Below, piece by piece: positions 16,351 through 25,129 of a DNA stretch of 64,000 nucleotides. The stretch lies in the NCBI GenBank assembly GCA_964572825.1, contig CAZNGS010000003.1, forward strand, positions 46,916 through 110,915, read 5' to 3'. Made by a program: the position numbers and the translations under genes. A model generated the notes under the pieces. The model was not told the origin of the DNA. It saw nothing but the letters and a program-made list of their open reading frames with translations, and made no database searches. The DNA is from CAYVBE01 sp964572825. Lineage in GTDB: Bacteria; Planctomycetota; Brocadiia; SM23-32. Position 1 is the first letter of the stretch. Every line of letters begins with the position of its first letter.

Positions 16351-17910
16351 ATGAGCTTCTTTGAGACCCTAAGGCGGCAGGCGGGACGGGTATGGGCCGG
16401 GCTCTCGGTCGGGCACCGGATCCTCATGGTGCTGCTGTTTCTGGTCTGCGCGGCGGCGCTGGTGGTGATCGTCACCTGGAGCGGCTCGCCCGATTACCAG
16501 GTGCTCTGCGGCGACCTGTCCGCTCAGGAGTGCGCCGAGCTGGTCTCCGACCTGAAAGACCAGAGGATAAAGGCCCGGGTTAACAGGGACGGCACCGCCG
16601 TGCTGGTGCCTTCCGCAAAGCTGGACCGGGCCCGCATGGTAGCCGCCGAAAAGGGCATGCCGGGCCGGGGGGGGGTGGGTTTTGAGACCTTCAGGGACCC
16701 CAAGATCGGCATGACTCCGTTTGCCGAGCAGGTCAATTACGTGAACGCCCTGCAGAACGAGCTGGCCACCACGATCTCCTCCCTCGACTCGATCGTGTAC
16801 GCCCGCGTTCACCTGGTCATGCCCAAGCGGGAGCTGTTCGCGCAGGAGCGGGCAAAACCCAGCGCGTCGGTGCTGGCGGTCACCCGGGGCGAGCAGCCTC
16901 TGCCCCAGCGCCACGCGGTGGCCATCGCCAACCTGGTGGCGTCGGCGGTGGAGGGTCTGGACTCCCGGGACGTGACCATAACCGACGGGCGGGGCAACGT
17001 GGTGGCGGGCAGCGGGAAGGCCGACGCCGGGATGGCCGCAGACGACCAGCTCGGCTACCGCAGGAAAGTCGAGCAGTACCTGTCCGAGAAAGCCGAGTCC
17101 ATGCTGGCCAAGGTGCTGGGCTTCGGCCGGTCTGAGGTGCGGGTGAGCGCGGAGCTCACCTTCGAGGACAGCCGGGAGACCTCCCGGCAGTACGACCCGG
17201 ACCAGCGCGTGATCGTCAGCGAGCGCATCGAGAGCACCAAATCCACCGGCTCCTGGTCCGAGGTGGGCGGACCGGTCGGCACGGGCGCCGCCAGCCAGGG
17301 CCAGTCCGGTTCCGGCCCCGCCGTCACCCCTTCCTCCAGCACCACCAGCGAGAACACGGAGTACCTGGTCAGCGAATCCGTCCGGGAAACCATCAACCGG
17401 GGCGCACACATAAAGAGGCTGAGTGTGGCGGCCTTCGTGGACGTGCGTGACCGCCCCCAGACGGCCGGGGACCAGCCGGGCTCGGAGGGCGCCGGGTCGG
17501 TGCTGTCCATGGAGGAGATCGGCCAGATCATCAAGGAGGCGGTCGGACTGGACGAATCGCGCGGCGATAAACTGAAGATCGTCGAGGCACAGTTCACCCC
17601 GGCCACCATTGAGGTGGGGGGACTTTCCGGCAGGATTCCCGGCTGGGCCATGAGGGCCGGGCAGTACTTCTCCGTGGGGGTGGTTGCGCTGGTGCTGCTG
17701 CTCATCGCGAGGCGTTCCCTGAAGGGGCTGGAGCAGGCCGGGCCGCGCAAGATCGTCGTCCCCGAGGTCGTGCAGGGGGAAGGCGGCGCCGAGTACTCGG
17801 CGCAGGCTTCCCGCGACGAGTTGATACGGCAGGAGATAGGACGGTTCGTCGAGCAGGACCCCGAAATGGCCAGCCGTATGATCGAAGGCTGGGTCGAAGG
17901 AGAGGGCTGA
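16351..17910 (+). CDS. fliF: FliF, MS-ring protein
   Basis: The 519-residue inner-membrane protein has two membrane helices (about 28-48 and 434-452) around a periplasmic ring-building region (TRGEQPLPQRHAVAIANLVA). A Ser/Thr/Gly-rich loop lies near residues 300-330. The C-terminal tail binds FliG. FliF is the base on which the C ring, rod and export gate assemble. It lies in the conserved order fliE-fliF-fliG. Confidence 0.96.
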   Translation: MSFFETLRRQAGRVWAGLSVGHRILMVLLFLVCAAALVVIVTWSGSPDYQVLCGDLSAQECAELVSDLKDQRIKARVNRDGTAVLVPSAKLDRARMVAAEKGMPGRGGVGFETFRDPKIGMTPFAEQVNYVNALQNELATTISSLDSIVYARVHLVMPKRELFAQERAKPSASVLAVTRGEQPLPQRHAVAIANLVASAVEGLDSRDVTITDGRGNVVAGSGKADAGMAADDQLGYRRKVEQYLSEKAESMLAKVLGFGRSEVRVSAELTFEDSRETSRQYDPDQRVIVSERIESTKSTGSWSEVGGPVGTGAASQGQSGSGPAVTPSSSTTSENTEYLVSESVRETINRGAHIKRLSVAAFVDVRDRPQTAGDQPGSEGAGSVLSMEEIGQIIKEAVGLDESRGDKLKIVEAQFTPATIEVGGLSGRIPGWAMRAGQYFSVGVVALVLLLIARRSLKGLEQAGPRKIVVPEVVQGEGGAEYSAQASRDELIRQEIGRFVEQDPEMASRMIEGWVEGEG

Positions 17911-17917
17911 AGAAAAA

Positions 17918-18946
17918 GTGGCAACCGAACTGACCGGAGCCGAGCGGGCGGCCATTCTGGTGATGAGCCTGGACGAGGAGAAGGCAGTCAAACTGCTCGA
18001 ACACATGAGCGAGAAAAGCCTGGCAAAGATACTGGAGGCCGCCGAGAAGCTGAACGTCGCCCAGATAGAGGACGACCAGAAGCGCGAGGCGCTGCAGCAG
18101 TTCTTCCTCAGACGGCGGCGGGCCGGCTTCTTCCTGGGCGACCCTGCGCAGCGGTTTCGACGTGTCCTCCAGAAGGCCAAGGGCGATGAAGGCATACAAC
18201 GCCTCTACGCGGAGAGGGAACAGAAGGCCAGGAAGGCCAGAGAGCAGAAGTCCGCGCGCGAGTTTCTGGAGGAGCTGCCCGACGCCCAGTTCTCCGCCGT
18301 GCTCGAGAAAGAAAGTTCCCGGTGCGCCGCCGTGCTGCTGTCCAACGTATCCGGTGAGAAAGCCGGCCGCGTCCTGAACCTGCTCGAGGAGGAGGTGCGG
18401 GAGCGAATCGTGCAGCGCATCATCTCCTGCGAAAACATCCCGGCGGAAGTGGCCGACCAGATCATCATGGGCTTCAAGCGCAAGGTGGAAGAGATGGGCC
18501 CGGGGGCCGACGCCGCCTCCCAGGAGCGCCGCGCCCAGGAGCTGGCCGCCATGCTCCGCACCGTGGACAAGGAGTCGCAGGAACGCATTCTGGCCCAGAT
18601 GCAGGAAAAGGACCCGGAGTTCGCCCAGGAGGTGGAGCGGCAGATGTTCGGCTTCGGAGACCTGCCCAAGGTCAGCGACCGCTCCATGCAGGAGCTGCTC
18701 CGCTCGGTGGAGGTGACCCAGATAGCGATGGCCCTGAAGGGAGCCCCGGAACGCATTCGGCAGCATTTCTACGACAATATGTCGCAGCGCCTCCGCGACA
18801 GGGTCGAGGAGGAACGGGAGATGACCGGCCGCGTCCCCGTCTCCCAGGTCGAGGAGGCGCGGGACGAGATCATGCAGTGTGCTCGGAGGATGTATCGGGA
18901 GGGACAGTTGGTCGTTCAGCTTGGAGATGAGCAGTATGTCGAATAA
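17918..18946 (+). CDS. fliG: FliG, motor switch protein
   Basis: The 342-residue protein starts from GTG and shows FliG features: the N-terminal helical region (LTGAERAAILVMSLDEEKAV), a middle domain (RRAQELAAMLRTVDKESQER) and the C-terminal torque helix region (QIAMALKGAPERIRQHFYDN, MSQRLRDRVEEE). FliG couples stator ion flow to rotation. The MotA contact residues, R88/R89 and E96 of the motA product, are also present in this cluster. It overlaps fliH by 11 bp. Confidence 0.95.
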   Translation: MATELTGAERAAILVMSLDEEKAVKLLEHMSEKSLAKILEAAEKLNVAQIEDDQKREALQQFFLRRRRAGFFLGDPAQRFRRVLQKAKGDEGIQRLYAEREQKARKAREQKSAREFLEELPDAQFSAVLEKESSRCAAVLLSNVSGEKAGRVLNLLEEEVRERIVQRIISCENIPAEVADQIIMGFKRKVEEMGPGADAASQERRAQELAAMLRTVDKESQERILAQMQEKDPEFAQEVERQMFGFGDLPKVSDRSMQELLRSVEVTQIAMALKGAPERIRQHFYDNMSQRLRDRVEEEREMTGRVPVSQVEEARDEIMQCARRMYREGQLVVQLGDEQYVE

Positions 18947-19577
18947 ACCCGTTCTGCGCTTCAACCGCCGCCTGCGCCACGTGCAGGGCGCGGATGATTC
19001 AGCGGATGCGCCGCCCTCCGCCCACGAACTGCAGCTTGAGAGCCGCAGGCGGGAGCTGGCGGAGCAGCGCCGGGAACTCCACAAGCGCGCCGACGCGCTG
19101 GCGCAGCGGGAGGCCCGCGTGGCCGAGATGGAGGAAGAGCTCCAGGACAGACTGGAGGAACTTGGCGGGCTGCTGAACAGCCTGCACGAAGAGAAGGCAC
19201 AGATGCTGGAGAGCAACGAGGAAGAGATCGTGGCCTTCAGCCTGAGCATCACCGAAAAGGTGCTGCAACACGAGATCGAAAACGGCCACTACAAGATGAC
19301 GGAGGTGGTTAAATCCGCCCTGCGTGCCGTGCGGGACAGGGGAGCGATCATCGTGAGGGTCAACCCCCGCGACTACGAGATGACCAAGAGCGCGGTCGAG
19401 AACCTGGCCGGCACATACGGCAGAACCCGCATCAAAACCGTGCCCGACGAGTCCATTGCTCTTGCCTCCTGCTGTATCGAGACCGACTCGGGCAAGATAT
19501 TCTCGGAGATCCCCGGGAGGCTGGAGAAGATAGAGAGAAGCCTGCTCAAATCGAACGGAAACTCCAATGGGATTTGA
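18936..19577 (+). CDS. fliH: FliH, export ATPase regulator
   Basis: The 213-residue protein has the FliH plan: a charged coiled coil (RRELAEQRRELHKRADALAQ) followed by a globular C-terminal domain resembling stator subunit E of ATPases (AIIVRVNPRDYEMTKSAVEN, with SCCIETDSGKIFSEIPGRLE). It tethers FliI to the C ring. The ATG at 18936 follows GGAGATGA and overlaps the end of fliG; it overlaps fliI by 11 bp. Confidence 0.88.
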   Translation: MSNKPVLRFNRRLRHVQGADDSADAPPSAHELQLESRRRELAEQRRELHKRADALAQREARVAEMEEELQDRLEELGGLLNSLHEEKAQMLESNEEEIVAFSLSITEKVLQHEIENGHYKMTEVVKSALRAVRDRGAIIVRVNPRDYEMTKSAVENLAGTYGRTRIKTVPDESIALASCCIETDSGKIFSEIPGRLEKIERSLLKSNGNSNGI

Positions 19578-20898
19578 CCTGCAGCAGTACACGGCCAAGG
19601 TCGACCGCGTGGACTGCCTGGACTACGAGGGAGAGGTAACCCGCATGACGGGCGCCATCATCGAGGCCAGAGGACCCGCCGTGGGCATGGGACAACTGGT
19701 GGACATCCACACCGGTTCCGCCAGGGGAACGCGCACCATCAAGGCCGAAGTGGTGGGGTTCCGCGACAAGAACATCACCATCATGATGCCCCTGGAGAAG
19801 CTGAACGGCGTGCAGCCGGGCGACCGCGTCGTCTCCAGCTACCAGGACCTGGAAGTGGGCCTGGGCAGGAACCTGCTCGGCCGGGTGCTCAACGGTCTGG
19901 GCGAGCCCATCGACGAGGGGGGCCAGATATCCTGTCCCCACAGCGCCCCCATTGATAAGCCGGCCCCCCACCCGCTGAGGCGGGCCGAGATCAAAGAGGT
20001 CTTTTCCACCGGCATCCGGGCCGTCGACGTGGCCCTGACGCTGGGCAGGGGCCAGCGGGTGGGCATTTTCTCCGGCTCCGGGGTGGGCAAGAGCACCCTG
20101 CTGGGGGAGATAGCCCGTCACAGCGAGGCCGCCGCCAACGTGATAGCGCTGGTGGGAGAACGTGGCCGCGAGGTGGGCGAGTTTATCAAGGACAAGCTCG
20201 GCCCCCGGGGGCTCAGCAAGTCCGTGGTCGTGGTGGCCACCGCCGATGCCCCGCCGCTGCTGAAGATCAAGGCCGCCTATACCTCCACCACCATCGCGGA
20301 GTATCTGCGGGACCAGGGCATGGACGTGCTCTACATGATGGACTCCCTGACCCGGGTGGCGAACGCGCAGAGGGAAGTGGGCCTGGCGGCCGGAGAACCG
20401 CCCACCACCCGGGGCTACCCGCCTTCCACTTTTTCCCTGGTGCCGGAACTGACCGAGCGGCTCGGTCTCTCTCCCCGGGGGAGCATCACCGGCATCTATG
20501 CCGTTCTGGTGGAGCGGGACGACTTCACCGAGCCCGTGGCGGACGCCGTGCGGGCCACCCTGGACGGCCACATCGCCCTGGCCCGTCACCTGGCCGACCG
20601 CGGCCACTATCCGGCCATCGACGTGCTGGGCAGCGTCAGCCGGGTGATGAGGTCCGTGGTCTCGGAGGAGCACCTCGATGTGGCGCGCAGGCTCAAAAGC
20701 ATCCTGAGCACCTATCAGGAGGCGGAAGACCTGATAAAGATCGGGGCCTACCAGGAAGGCTCCAGCCCCCAGATTGACCGGGCGATCGAACTGATGCCCC
20801 GGATCGATGCCGTCCTGTGCCAGCGCATCGGCGAGCACGTGCCGCTGCCGAGCGCACTGCAGAAGATGAAGGCCATCACGGACCAGTGGGAATTCTGA
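19567..20898 (+). CDS. fliI: FliI, flagellar export ATPase
   Basis: The 443-residue cytoplasmic ATPase has Walker A GSGVGKST (170-177), the arginine-rich substrate loop and Walker B region (LYMMDSLTRVANAQREV), and the F1-beta-like segment RGYPPSTFSLVPELTERLG. FliI energises the unloading of export substrates and forms a ring with FliH and FliJ. Length and residues are normal. A 222-bp gap separates it from fliJ, the only sizeable break inside this operon. Confidence 0.96.
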   Translation: MGFDLQQYTAKVDRVDCLDYEGEVTRMTGAIIEARGPAVGMGQLVDIHTGSARGTRTIKAEVVGFRDKNITIMMPLEKLNGVQPGDRVVSSYQDLEVGLGRNLLGRVLNGLGEPIDEGGQISCPHSAPIDKPAPHPLRRAEIKEVFSTGIRAVDVALTLGRGQRVGIFSGSGVGKSTLLGEIARHSEAAANVIALVGERGREVGEFIKDKLGPRGLSKSVVVVATADAPPLLKIKAAYTSTTIAEYLRDQGMDVLYMMDSLTRVANAQREVGLAAGEPPTTRGYPPSTFSLVPELTERLGLSPRGSITGIYAVLVERDDFTEPVADAVRATLDGHIALARHLADRGHYPAIDVLGSVSRVMRSVVSEEHLDVARRLKSILSTYQEAEDLIKIGAYQEGSSPQIDRAIELMPRIDAVLCQRIGEHVPLPSALQKMKAITDQWEF

Positions 20899-21120
20899 GC
20901 GGATTTGAAGCACATGCATTTCAGTTGTCAGCATATGGCGCGGCGGGGACCCTCCTTCGCCGGGACTACGTCAGGACGGGCGTCGCGCATACCCCAACGA
21001 GGATAGTTCAGGGGTCTCGCCCCAGCCATGGTCCAGCTCAAAAACCGGAAAACGCGTGATTCACGCAACGTAGCCGATATGGGCGTAAATCTTACCAAAG
21101 TAGAGGTGCGGTGACCACTT
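20899..21120. other. Gap between fliI and fliJ without a clear gene
   Basis: This 222-bp stretch is less GC-rich than its flanks and holds no convincing coding sequence. It contains one CGGAAA half-site (ACCGGAAAAC, 21044-21053) and GCCGATAT at 21073-21080, which resembles a sigma-28 -10 box but has no -35 partner at the right distance. It may hold an internal promoter of an unrecognised type. Confidence 0.3.
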
Positions 21121-21576
21121 ATGGCGGGTCAAAGCTTCACATTTCGTTTCCAGAAGATACTGGAGGTCAAGGAACAGCAGGAGAAAGCGCTGCAGATCGA
21201 ACTGGCACGCGTGGACGAGGCCATCGCGGCCCGGCGCCGAACCCTCCAGCGCTGGGCGGACGAGCGGCGCGAACTGCTCGACCAGATGGCGCGTTGCCGT
21301 GCCGCCGGGGACGTGGAGGAGTCTCGTCGCTGCGCGCAGTATCTGCAGCACGTCCGGAACCGGATCGCCTCGGCCCGTCAGGCTCTGGAGGACCTGCACG
21401 AGCGGCGCAATGAGGTGCGACAGGAGCTGGAGGAAGTGCTGAAGTCGTGCAAGATGCTGGAGAACTACCGCGAGCGGCTCAGGAAGGAGTTCGTCACCGA
21501 GCGGGAAAAGGCCGAAGAGAAAACCCTTGAGCTCCACGCTGCCCGCAGATTCATTCAGGCGGAGGGCACCGGTTGA
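21121..21576 (+). CDS. fliJ: FliJ, export-apparatus stalk protein
   Basis: The 151-residue protein is one long charged coiled coil (FRFQKILEVKEQQEKALQIE, with LQHVRNRIASARQALEDLHE), as FliJ is. FliJ inserts into the FliI ring like the gamma subunit of F1 and contacts FlhA. The position after fliI and the length support the call; sequence conservation in this family is always weak. It overlaps the next gene by 4 bp. Confidence 0.85.
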   Translation: MAGQSFTFRFQKILEVKEQQEKALQIELARVDEAIAARRRTLQRWADERRELLDQMARCRAAGDVEESRRCAQYLQHVRNRIASARQALEDLHERRNEVRQELEEVLKSCKMLENYRERLRKEFVTEREKAEEKTLELHAARRFIQAEGTG

Positions 21577-22295
21577 AAAAGGTTATTCTCATCGCTGCGG
21601 CGCTGCTGGGCGCGGGGATTGTGTTCCTTATCAGCCTGGCCATGCTGGTCAATGCCCGGGGAGGACTCCCTTCGGAGCGCGCCGGGGTGGCGCAGCTCCC
21701 CCTGATCGGCGGGCTGTTCGAGGTGCAGGGCTCGGAGCCCGAGGGGCCCCCGCCCGGCCCCCCCGATGAGGAGAAGCCCCCCCGGATGTCCTTCCTCCGC
21801 TACGCGCCCCAGGCGCGGCTCCAGGAGCTGGCCCAGGAGCTGTCGGTCAAGAGGTCCGAGTACGATTCCAGGCTCCTGCGTCTGGACCGGCGGGACAGGG
21901 AGCTTCACGTCTGGGAGCAGCAACTCGAGAAGGAAAGAGAGAACCTGCGCAAGACCTTCGAGGCCAGGCGCCGGGAACTGGCCCGCCGCGAGGAGGAGAT
22001 CAGTCGCCGGCAGGCCGAGTTGCAGGCCTTCACCATCAAGCTGGAAGAGGCCGAAGAGAAAAACCTCAAGACCGCTGCCGAGATCTACGGGAAGATGGAA
22101 CCGACCCGTGCGGCGGATTTCTTCACCGAGATGTACGGCGCCGGACAGGAGGACACGGTGGTGAAAATCGTTTACCTGATGCGGGAGAGGGATGCGGCCA
22201 AGGTTCTCGGTGCCCTTCAGGATGCCACGATCACCGCCGACATAACCGAACGGCTCAAGCGCGTGACCCGTGAAACGGAGCAGGAGGGAGGCTGA
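21573..22295 (+). CDS. MotE-like membrane coiled-coil protein
   Basis: The 240-residue protein, started from TTG, has one N-terminal membrane helix (about 2-24), a Pro-rich linker, a coiled coil (about 90-165) and a C-terminal domain like the N-terminal part of MgtE (AEIYGKMEPTRAADFFTEMY, with IVYLMRERDAAKVLGALQDA). MotE-type proteins with this layout act as periplasmic chaperones or stabilisers of the motor in other bacteria. It lies directly before motA, which fits that role. Confidence 0.7.
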   Translation: MKKVILIAAALLGAGIVFLISLAMLVNARGGLPSERAGVAQLPLIGGLFEVQGSEPEGPPPGPPDEEKPPRMSFLRYAPQARLQELAQELSVKRSEYDSRLLRLDRRDRELHVWEQQLEKERENLRKTFEARRRELARREEEISRRQAELQAFTIKLEEAEEKNLKTAAEIYGKMEPTRAADFFTEMYGAGQEDTVVKIVYLMRERDAAKVLGALQDATITADITERLKRVTRETEQEGG

Positions 22296-22300
22296 ATCCC

Positions 22301-23068
22301 ATGGACATAGCGACTCTGCTCGGCGCGGCGGCCGGCTTCGTGTTGATCAGCGCCGCCATCCTCATCGGCGGTGGAGCGGGCGCCTTCCTCAACGTGCCGG
22401 CGGTGCTCATAACCGTCGGCGGCACCGCGTGCGCCACGCTCGTGCACTTCCCCCTGGCCGAGGTGCTGCGCATCTTCAGCGTGGTCAAAAGGACTTTCGC
22501 CGTCAACATTCCCCCCGCCGAGCAGGTAATCGGGCAGATGTCGGAATTCGCCCGCGTCGCGCGCCGCGACGGTGTGCTGGCCCTGGAGGAGACCATGCGG
22601 GGGATAGACGACGAATTCCTCTCCAAGGGGCTGCAGCTTTTGGTGGACGGCACCGAGAGCGAGCAGATCAGGGAGGTCATGCTCATCGAACTGAACTCCA
22701 TACAGCATCGCAACCGGCTGGGCAGCAACATTCTGTCTTTCATGGGCGACGCCTCGCCGGCCTTCGGCATGATCGGCACCCTGATCGGTCTCGTGCAGAT
22801 GCTTCGTCAGCTCGATGACCCCTCAAAGATCGGTTCGGGCATGGCCACCGCCCTGCTGACCACCTTCTACGGGGCCTTGCTGGCCAACCTGCTGTTCATA
22901 CCGCTGGCCGGTAAGCTGCGCACCCGCGGCAAAGAAGAGGAGATCGTCCGGCAGATGATGATTGAGGGACTGGTGGAGATACAGGCCGGCGCCAATCCCA
23001 GCGTGCTGGAGGACAGACTGACCAGTTTCCTGGCCCCCGGCGAACGCAAACCGGTGGCGGCGGAGTGA
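22301..23068 (+). CDS. motA: MotA, stator subunit
   Basis: The 255-residue inner-membrane protein has four membrane helices (about 3-23, 31-50, 145-170 and 185-210). The cytoplasmic loop keeps the charged pair that contacts FliG (RRDGVLALEE: R88/R89 and E96). The proline of helix 3 is present in GDASPAFGMIGTLIG. With MotB it forms the ion-driven stator. It overlaps the first motB-like gene by 4 bp. Confidence 0.94.
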   Translation: MDIATLLGAAAGFVLISAAILIGGGAGAFLNVPAVLITVGGTACATLVHFPLAEVLRIFSVVKRTFAVNIPPAEQVIGQMSEFARVARRDGVLALEETMRGIDDEFLSKGLQLLVDGTESEQIREVMLIELNSIQHRNRLGSNILSFMGDASPAFGMIGTLIGLVQMLRQLDDPSKIGSGMATALLTTFYGALLANLLFIPLAGKLRTRGKEEEIVRQMMIEGLVEIQAGANPSVLEDRLTSFLAPGERKPVAAE

Positions 23069-23070
23069 AT

Positions 23071-23763
23071 ATGGACGAGCGCAACACCACCCCGGAGACC
23101 GACGAGCAGGGCGGCGCAGGCGCCCCCTCGTGGATGCTCACCTACGGCGACTCGGTGACGCTTCTGCTGACCTTCTTCGTTATGCTGCTGACCTTTAGCA
23201 CGCCCAACGAGGAGGACTTCGGCGTCCTGGCCCGGGGAATCATGCAGGGAGCGCGGCAGCCGGCGATCTTCCCCGGCAGTCCCGGCCGGGACGGCCTGGT
23301 GGAAGAGGAGAGACGTCTGCGCCAGTCCCGACTGGATACAGAAGGCGCTGAAAAACCTCCCATGGCGGAGGAGAGCCCCATCGAAGACCTGCGCAAACAC
23401 TACGAGGACATAGCCGTCTCGGAGCTTCCCGACCTGAAGGGCGCATTGGTGATTCGCCTGCCCGCCGCAGAGTTGCTTGACGCCTCGGGGGGGCTGTCCG
23501 AGTCGGGCACGAAAGTGCTGAATCAGGTGGTTCAACTGGCCCGAGGGCAGCCCTACAGCCTGGTGGTGCGTGCGAGCGCCGGCAACGACAGGGCGGCCGT
23601 CCCTGCGCAGAGAAGCAGCGCGGAACTGGCCATTCTCATCACGGAGTACCTGCTGCGGCAGGCACCCCGAGCCTGTGAAGACATCGGGTTGAGTGACAAC
23701 ATACAACTCACCGGGGAAGCCCTGCCCCCCGGCATGTGCGAGATCACGCTGCTGGAGGTCTGA
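23071..23763 (+). CDS. motB: MotB, stator subunit with ion-binding Asp
   Basis: The 230-residue protein has a short cytoplasmic N-terminus, one membrane helix starting at WMLTYGDSVTLLLTFFVMLL that keeps the ion-binding aspartate (D27), and a periplasmic part. The OmpA-like peptidoglycan-binding region is degenerate: the usual N-x-x-L-S-x-x-R-A motif is replaced by VPAQRSSAELAILITEYLL. A GTG at 23065 overlapping motA is an alternative start. A second MotB-like gene follows after 3 bp. Confidence 0.88.
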   Translation: MDERNTTPETDEQGGAGAPSWMLTYGDSVTLLLTFFVMLLTFSTPNEEDFGVLARGIMQGARQPAIFPGSPGRDGLVEEERRLRQSRLDTEGAEKPPMAEESPIEDLRKHYEDIAVSELPDLKGALVIRLPAAELLDASGGLSESGTKVLNQVVQLARGQPYSLVVRASAGNDRAAVPAQRSSAELAILITEYLLRQAPRACEDIGLSDNIQLTGEALPPGMCEITLLEV

Positions 23764-23766
23764 AAG

Positions 23767-24579
23767 ATGCCCTCACCGGCGCCATCATCTTCGGAAGAGG
23801 AATCCGGCAGCAAGGGAGCGCCCCGCTACATGACCGCCTACTGTTCCATCATGACCCTGCTGCTGGCGTTTTTCATCATACTCCAGGCTTTCTCCTCGGT
23901 GCGGAGTGATGGGCTGTTTTATGCCGGCAAGGGATCGTTTGTGAGGGCCCTGGAGACCTTCGGTCTGGGAGGGGTGTGGGACAGGATGGGCGGGGACCTG
24001 ACCGGAGACATGCCCCGGCCCCACTATAAGGCCCCCGAGGGGAGCGACCAGCCGCCCAGGGAACGGCGCATAGACGTGGAGCGAGAGGAGGCGCGGCGCG
24101 CCCTCCAGACCCTGCAGAGCGATTTCGACGTGCGGGAACCCCCTCACGGCACCGGCTGGCGCGTCACCCTGCCCACGCCCTTCTCCTTCCTTGAATGGGA
24201 CGGCACCTTCGGGCCCCGGCACGAGGAGTTCTGCGCCATGCTGGCCGACCATCTGGAGCCCCTGGTCACCGCGCGAGGCTTCGTCATCCGCGTCACCGCC
24301 GTCGTGGACGACTCGAAGCAGTTTCCCCTCGACCAGGTCATTGGTGCCATGGATTCCGCCGAAAAGGTTCGCCGTAAAATAGTCGAGAAGATGAGCCCCC
24401 GAGGGCGCCGGGCCGCGCGCAACCGCATCTACACTTTCTGCCGCCGCCGTCAGCCGACCGGTGACCCGTCCACCTACACGGGCTCGTTCCTGAGAGTCAA
24501 CGTCATGCTGACCAAACCGTACGTGAAACAGTTGACCGATCGAGGAGCCAGGGAAAGTGAACAACAGAACGACGCTTGA
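23767..24579 (+). CDS. MotB paralogue lacking the ion-binding Asp
   Basis: The 270-residue protein has the MotB plan: a short N-terminus, one membrane helix (YMTAYCSIMTLLLAFFIILQ) and a periplasmic domain with an OmpA-like end. At position 27, where the preceding MotB has its essential aspartate (YGD), this protein has serine (YCS). It therefore should not carry ions on its own. It could form a mixed stator with the first MotB or a non-rotating anchor. It overlaps fliL by 23 bp, so translation is coupled. Confidence 0.78.
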   Translation: MPSPAPSSSEEESGSKGAPRYMTAYCSIMTLLLAFFIILQAFSSVRSDGLFYAGKGSFVRALETFGLGGVWDRMGGDLTGDMPRPHYKAPEGSDQPPRERRIDVEREEARRALQTLQSDFDVREPPHGTGWRVTLPTPFSFLEWDGTFGPRHEEFCAMLADHLEPLVTARGFVIRVTAVVDDSKQFPLDQVIGAMDSAEKVRRKIVEKMSPRGRRAARNRIYTFCRRRQPTGDPSTYTGSFLRVNVMLTKPYVKQLTDRGARESEQQNDA

Positions 24580-25129
24580 GAGCCGGTCAAAAGGCCAGGT
24601 CCCCGGCGGCCCTCCGGAGAGATCGCGGGCTGCAGTGCACTGCTCCGCCTGCGGACGCTCGGGGTCCGCGCTGACCACGCTGGTCATTCTGCTGGTAGTG
24701 GTCGGGTTCGCCGCTGCGGGCGCCTTGCTGGCGGCGCAGGGGCTTACTAAGGGAGCGGGAGGCGGGCGCGCCGGGGGAGCGCACGGAGAGTCCGCTCCCG
24801 AGCAGGGATTCGAGTTCGTTCCCTTCGGCACCCTGGTGGCCAATCTTTCGGAGGAGCGCCTCACCCGCTACGTGAAGGCCACCATCACGCTCAAAGTGCC
24901 CGAGCAGCAGGCGGCGCAGATGCAGAAACTGCTCGACAGCGGCAAGAAGGCCGTATTCCAGAACTGGTTGCTGCTCTATCTGTCGGACCGCCAGACGGAT
25001 GACGTCCGCGGGGGGGCCGCCCTGGCAAAACTGCAGCGGGACGTACAGGACGGTTTCAACGCCATCCTGGCCGAGCAGGGAGACTTGCGTGTCGAGGAAG
25101 TCTTGATTACGGAATGTAACATTCAATGA
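24557..25129 (+). CDS. fliL: FliL, stator-associated protein
   Basis: The 190-residue protein has a cytoplasmic N-terminus, one membrane helix (about 39-62) and the FliL periplasmic domain (GTLVANLSEERLTRYVKATI, then LRVEEVLITECNIQ). FliL surrounds the stators and supports torque. The N-terminal tail is longer than usual and contains CSACG. The start is GTG inside the end of the preceding gene; the stop overlaps fliM. Confidence 0.88.
   Translation: MNNRTTLESRSKGQVPGGPPERSRAAVHCSACGRSGSALTTLVILLVVVGFAAAGALLAAQGLTKGAGGGRAGGAHGESAPEQGFEFVPFGTLVANLSEERLTRYVKATITLKVPEQQAAQMQKLLDSGKKAVFQNWLLLYLSDRQTDDVRGGAALAKLQRDVQDGFNAILAEQGDLRVEEVLITECNIQ

Noticed and set aside
20817..21059. Open frame spanning the end of fliI and the following gap
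   Set aside because: It begins inside fliI in another frame, has no ribosome site and shows no recognisable motif.
21073..21080. GCCGATAT as a sigma-28 promoter before fliJ
   Set aside because: The base sequence 11 bases upstream (GCGTGATT) does not resemble the -35 box, so only half of the promoter is present.
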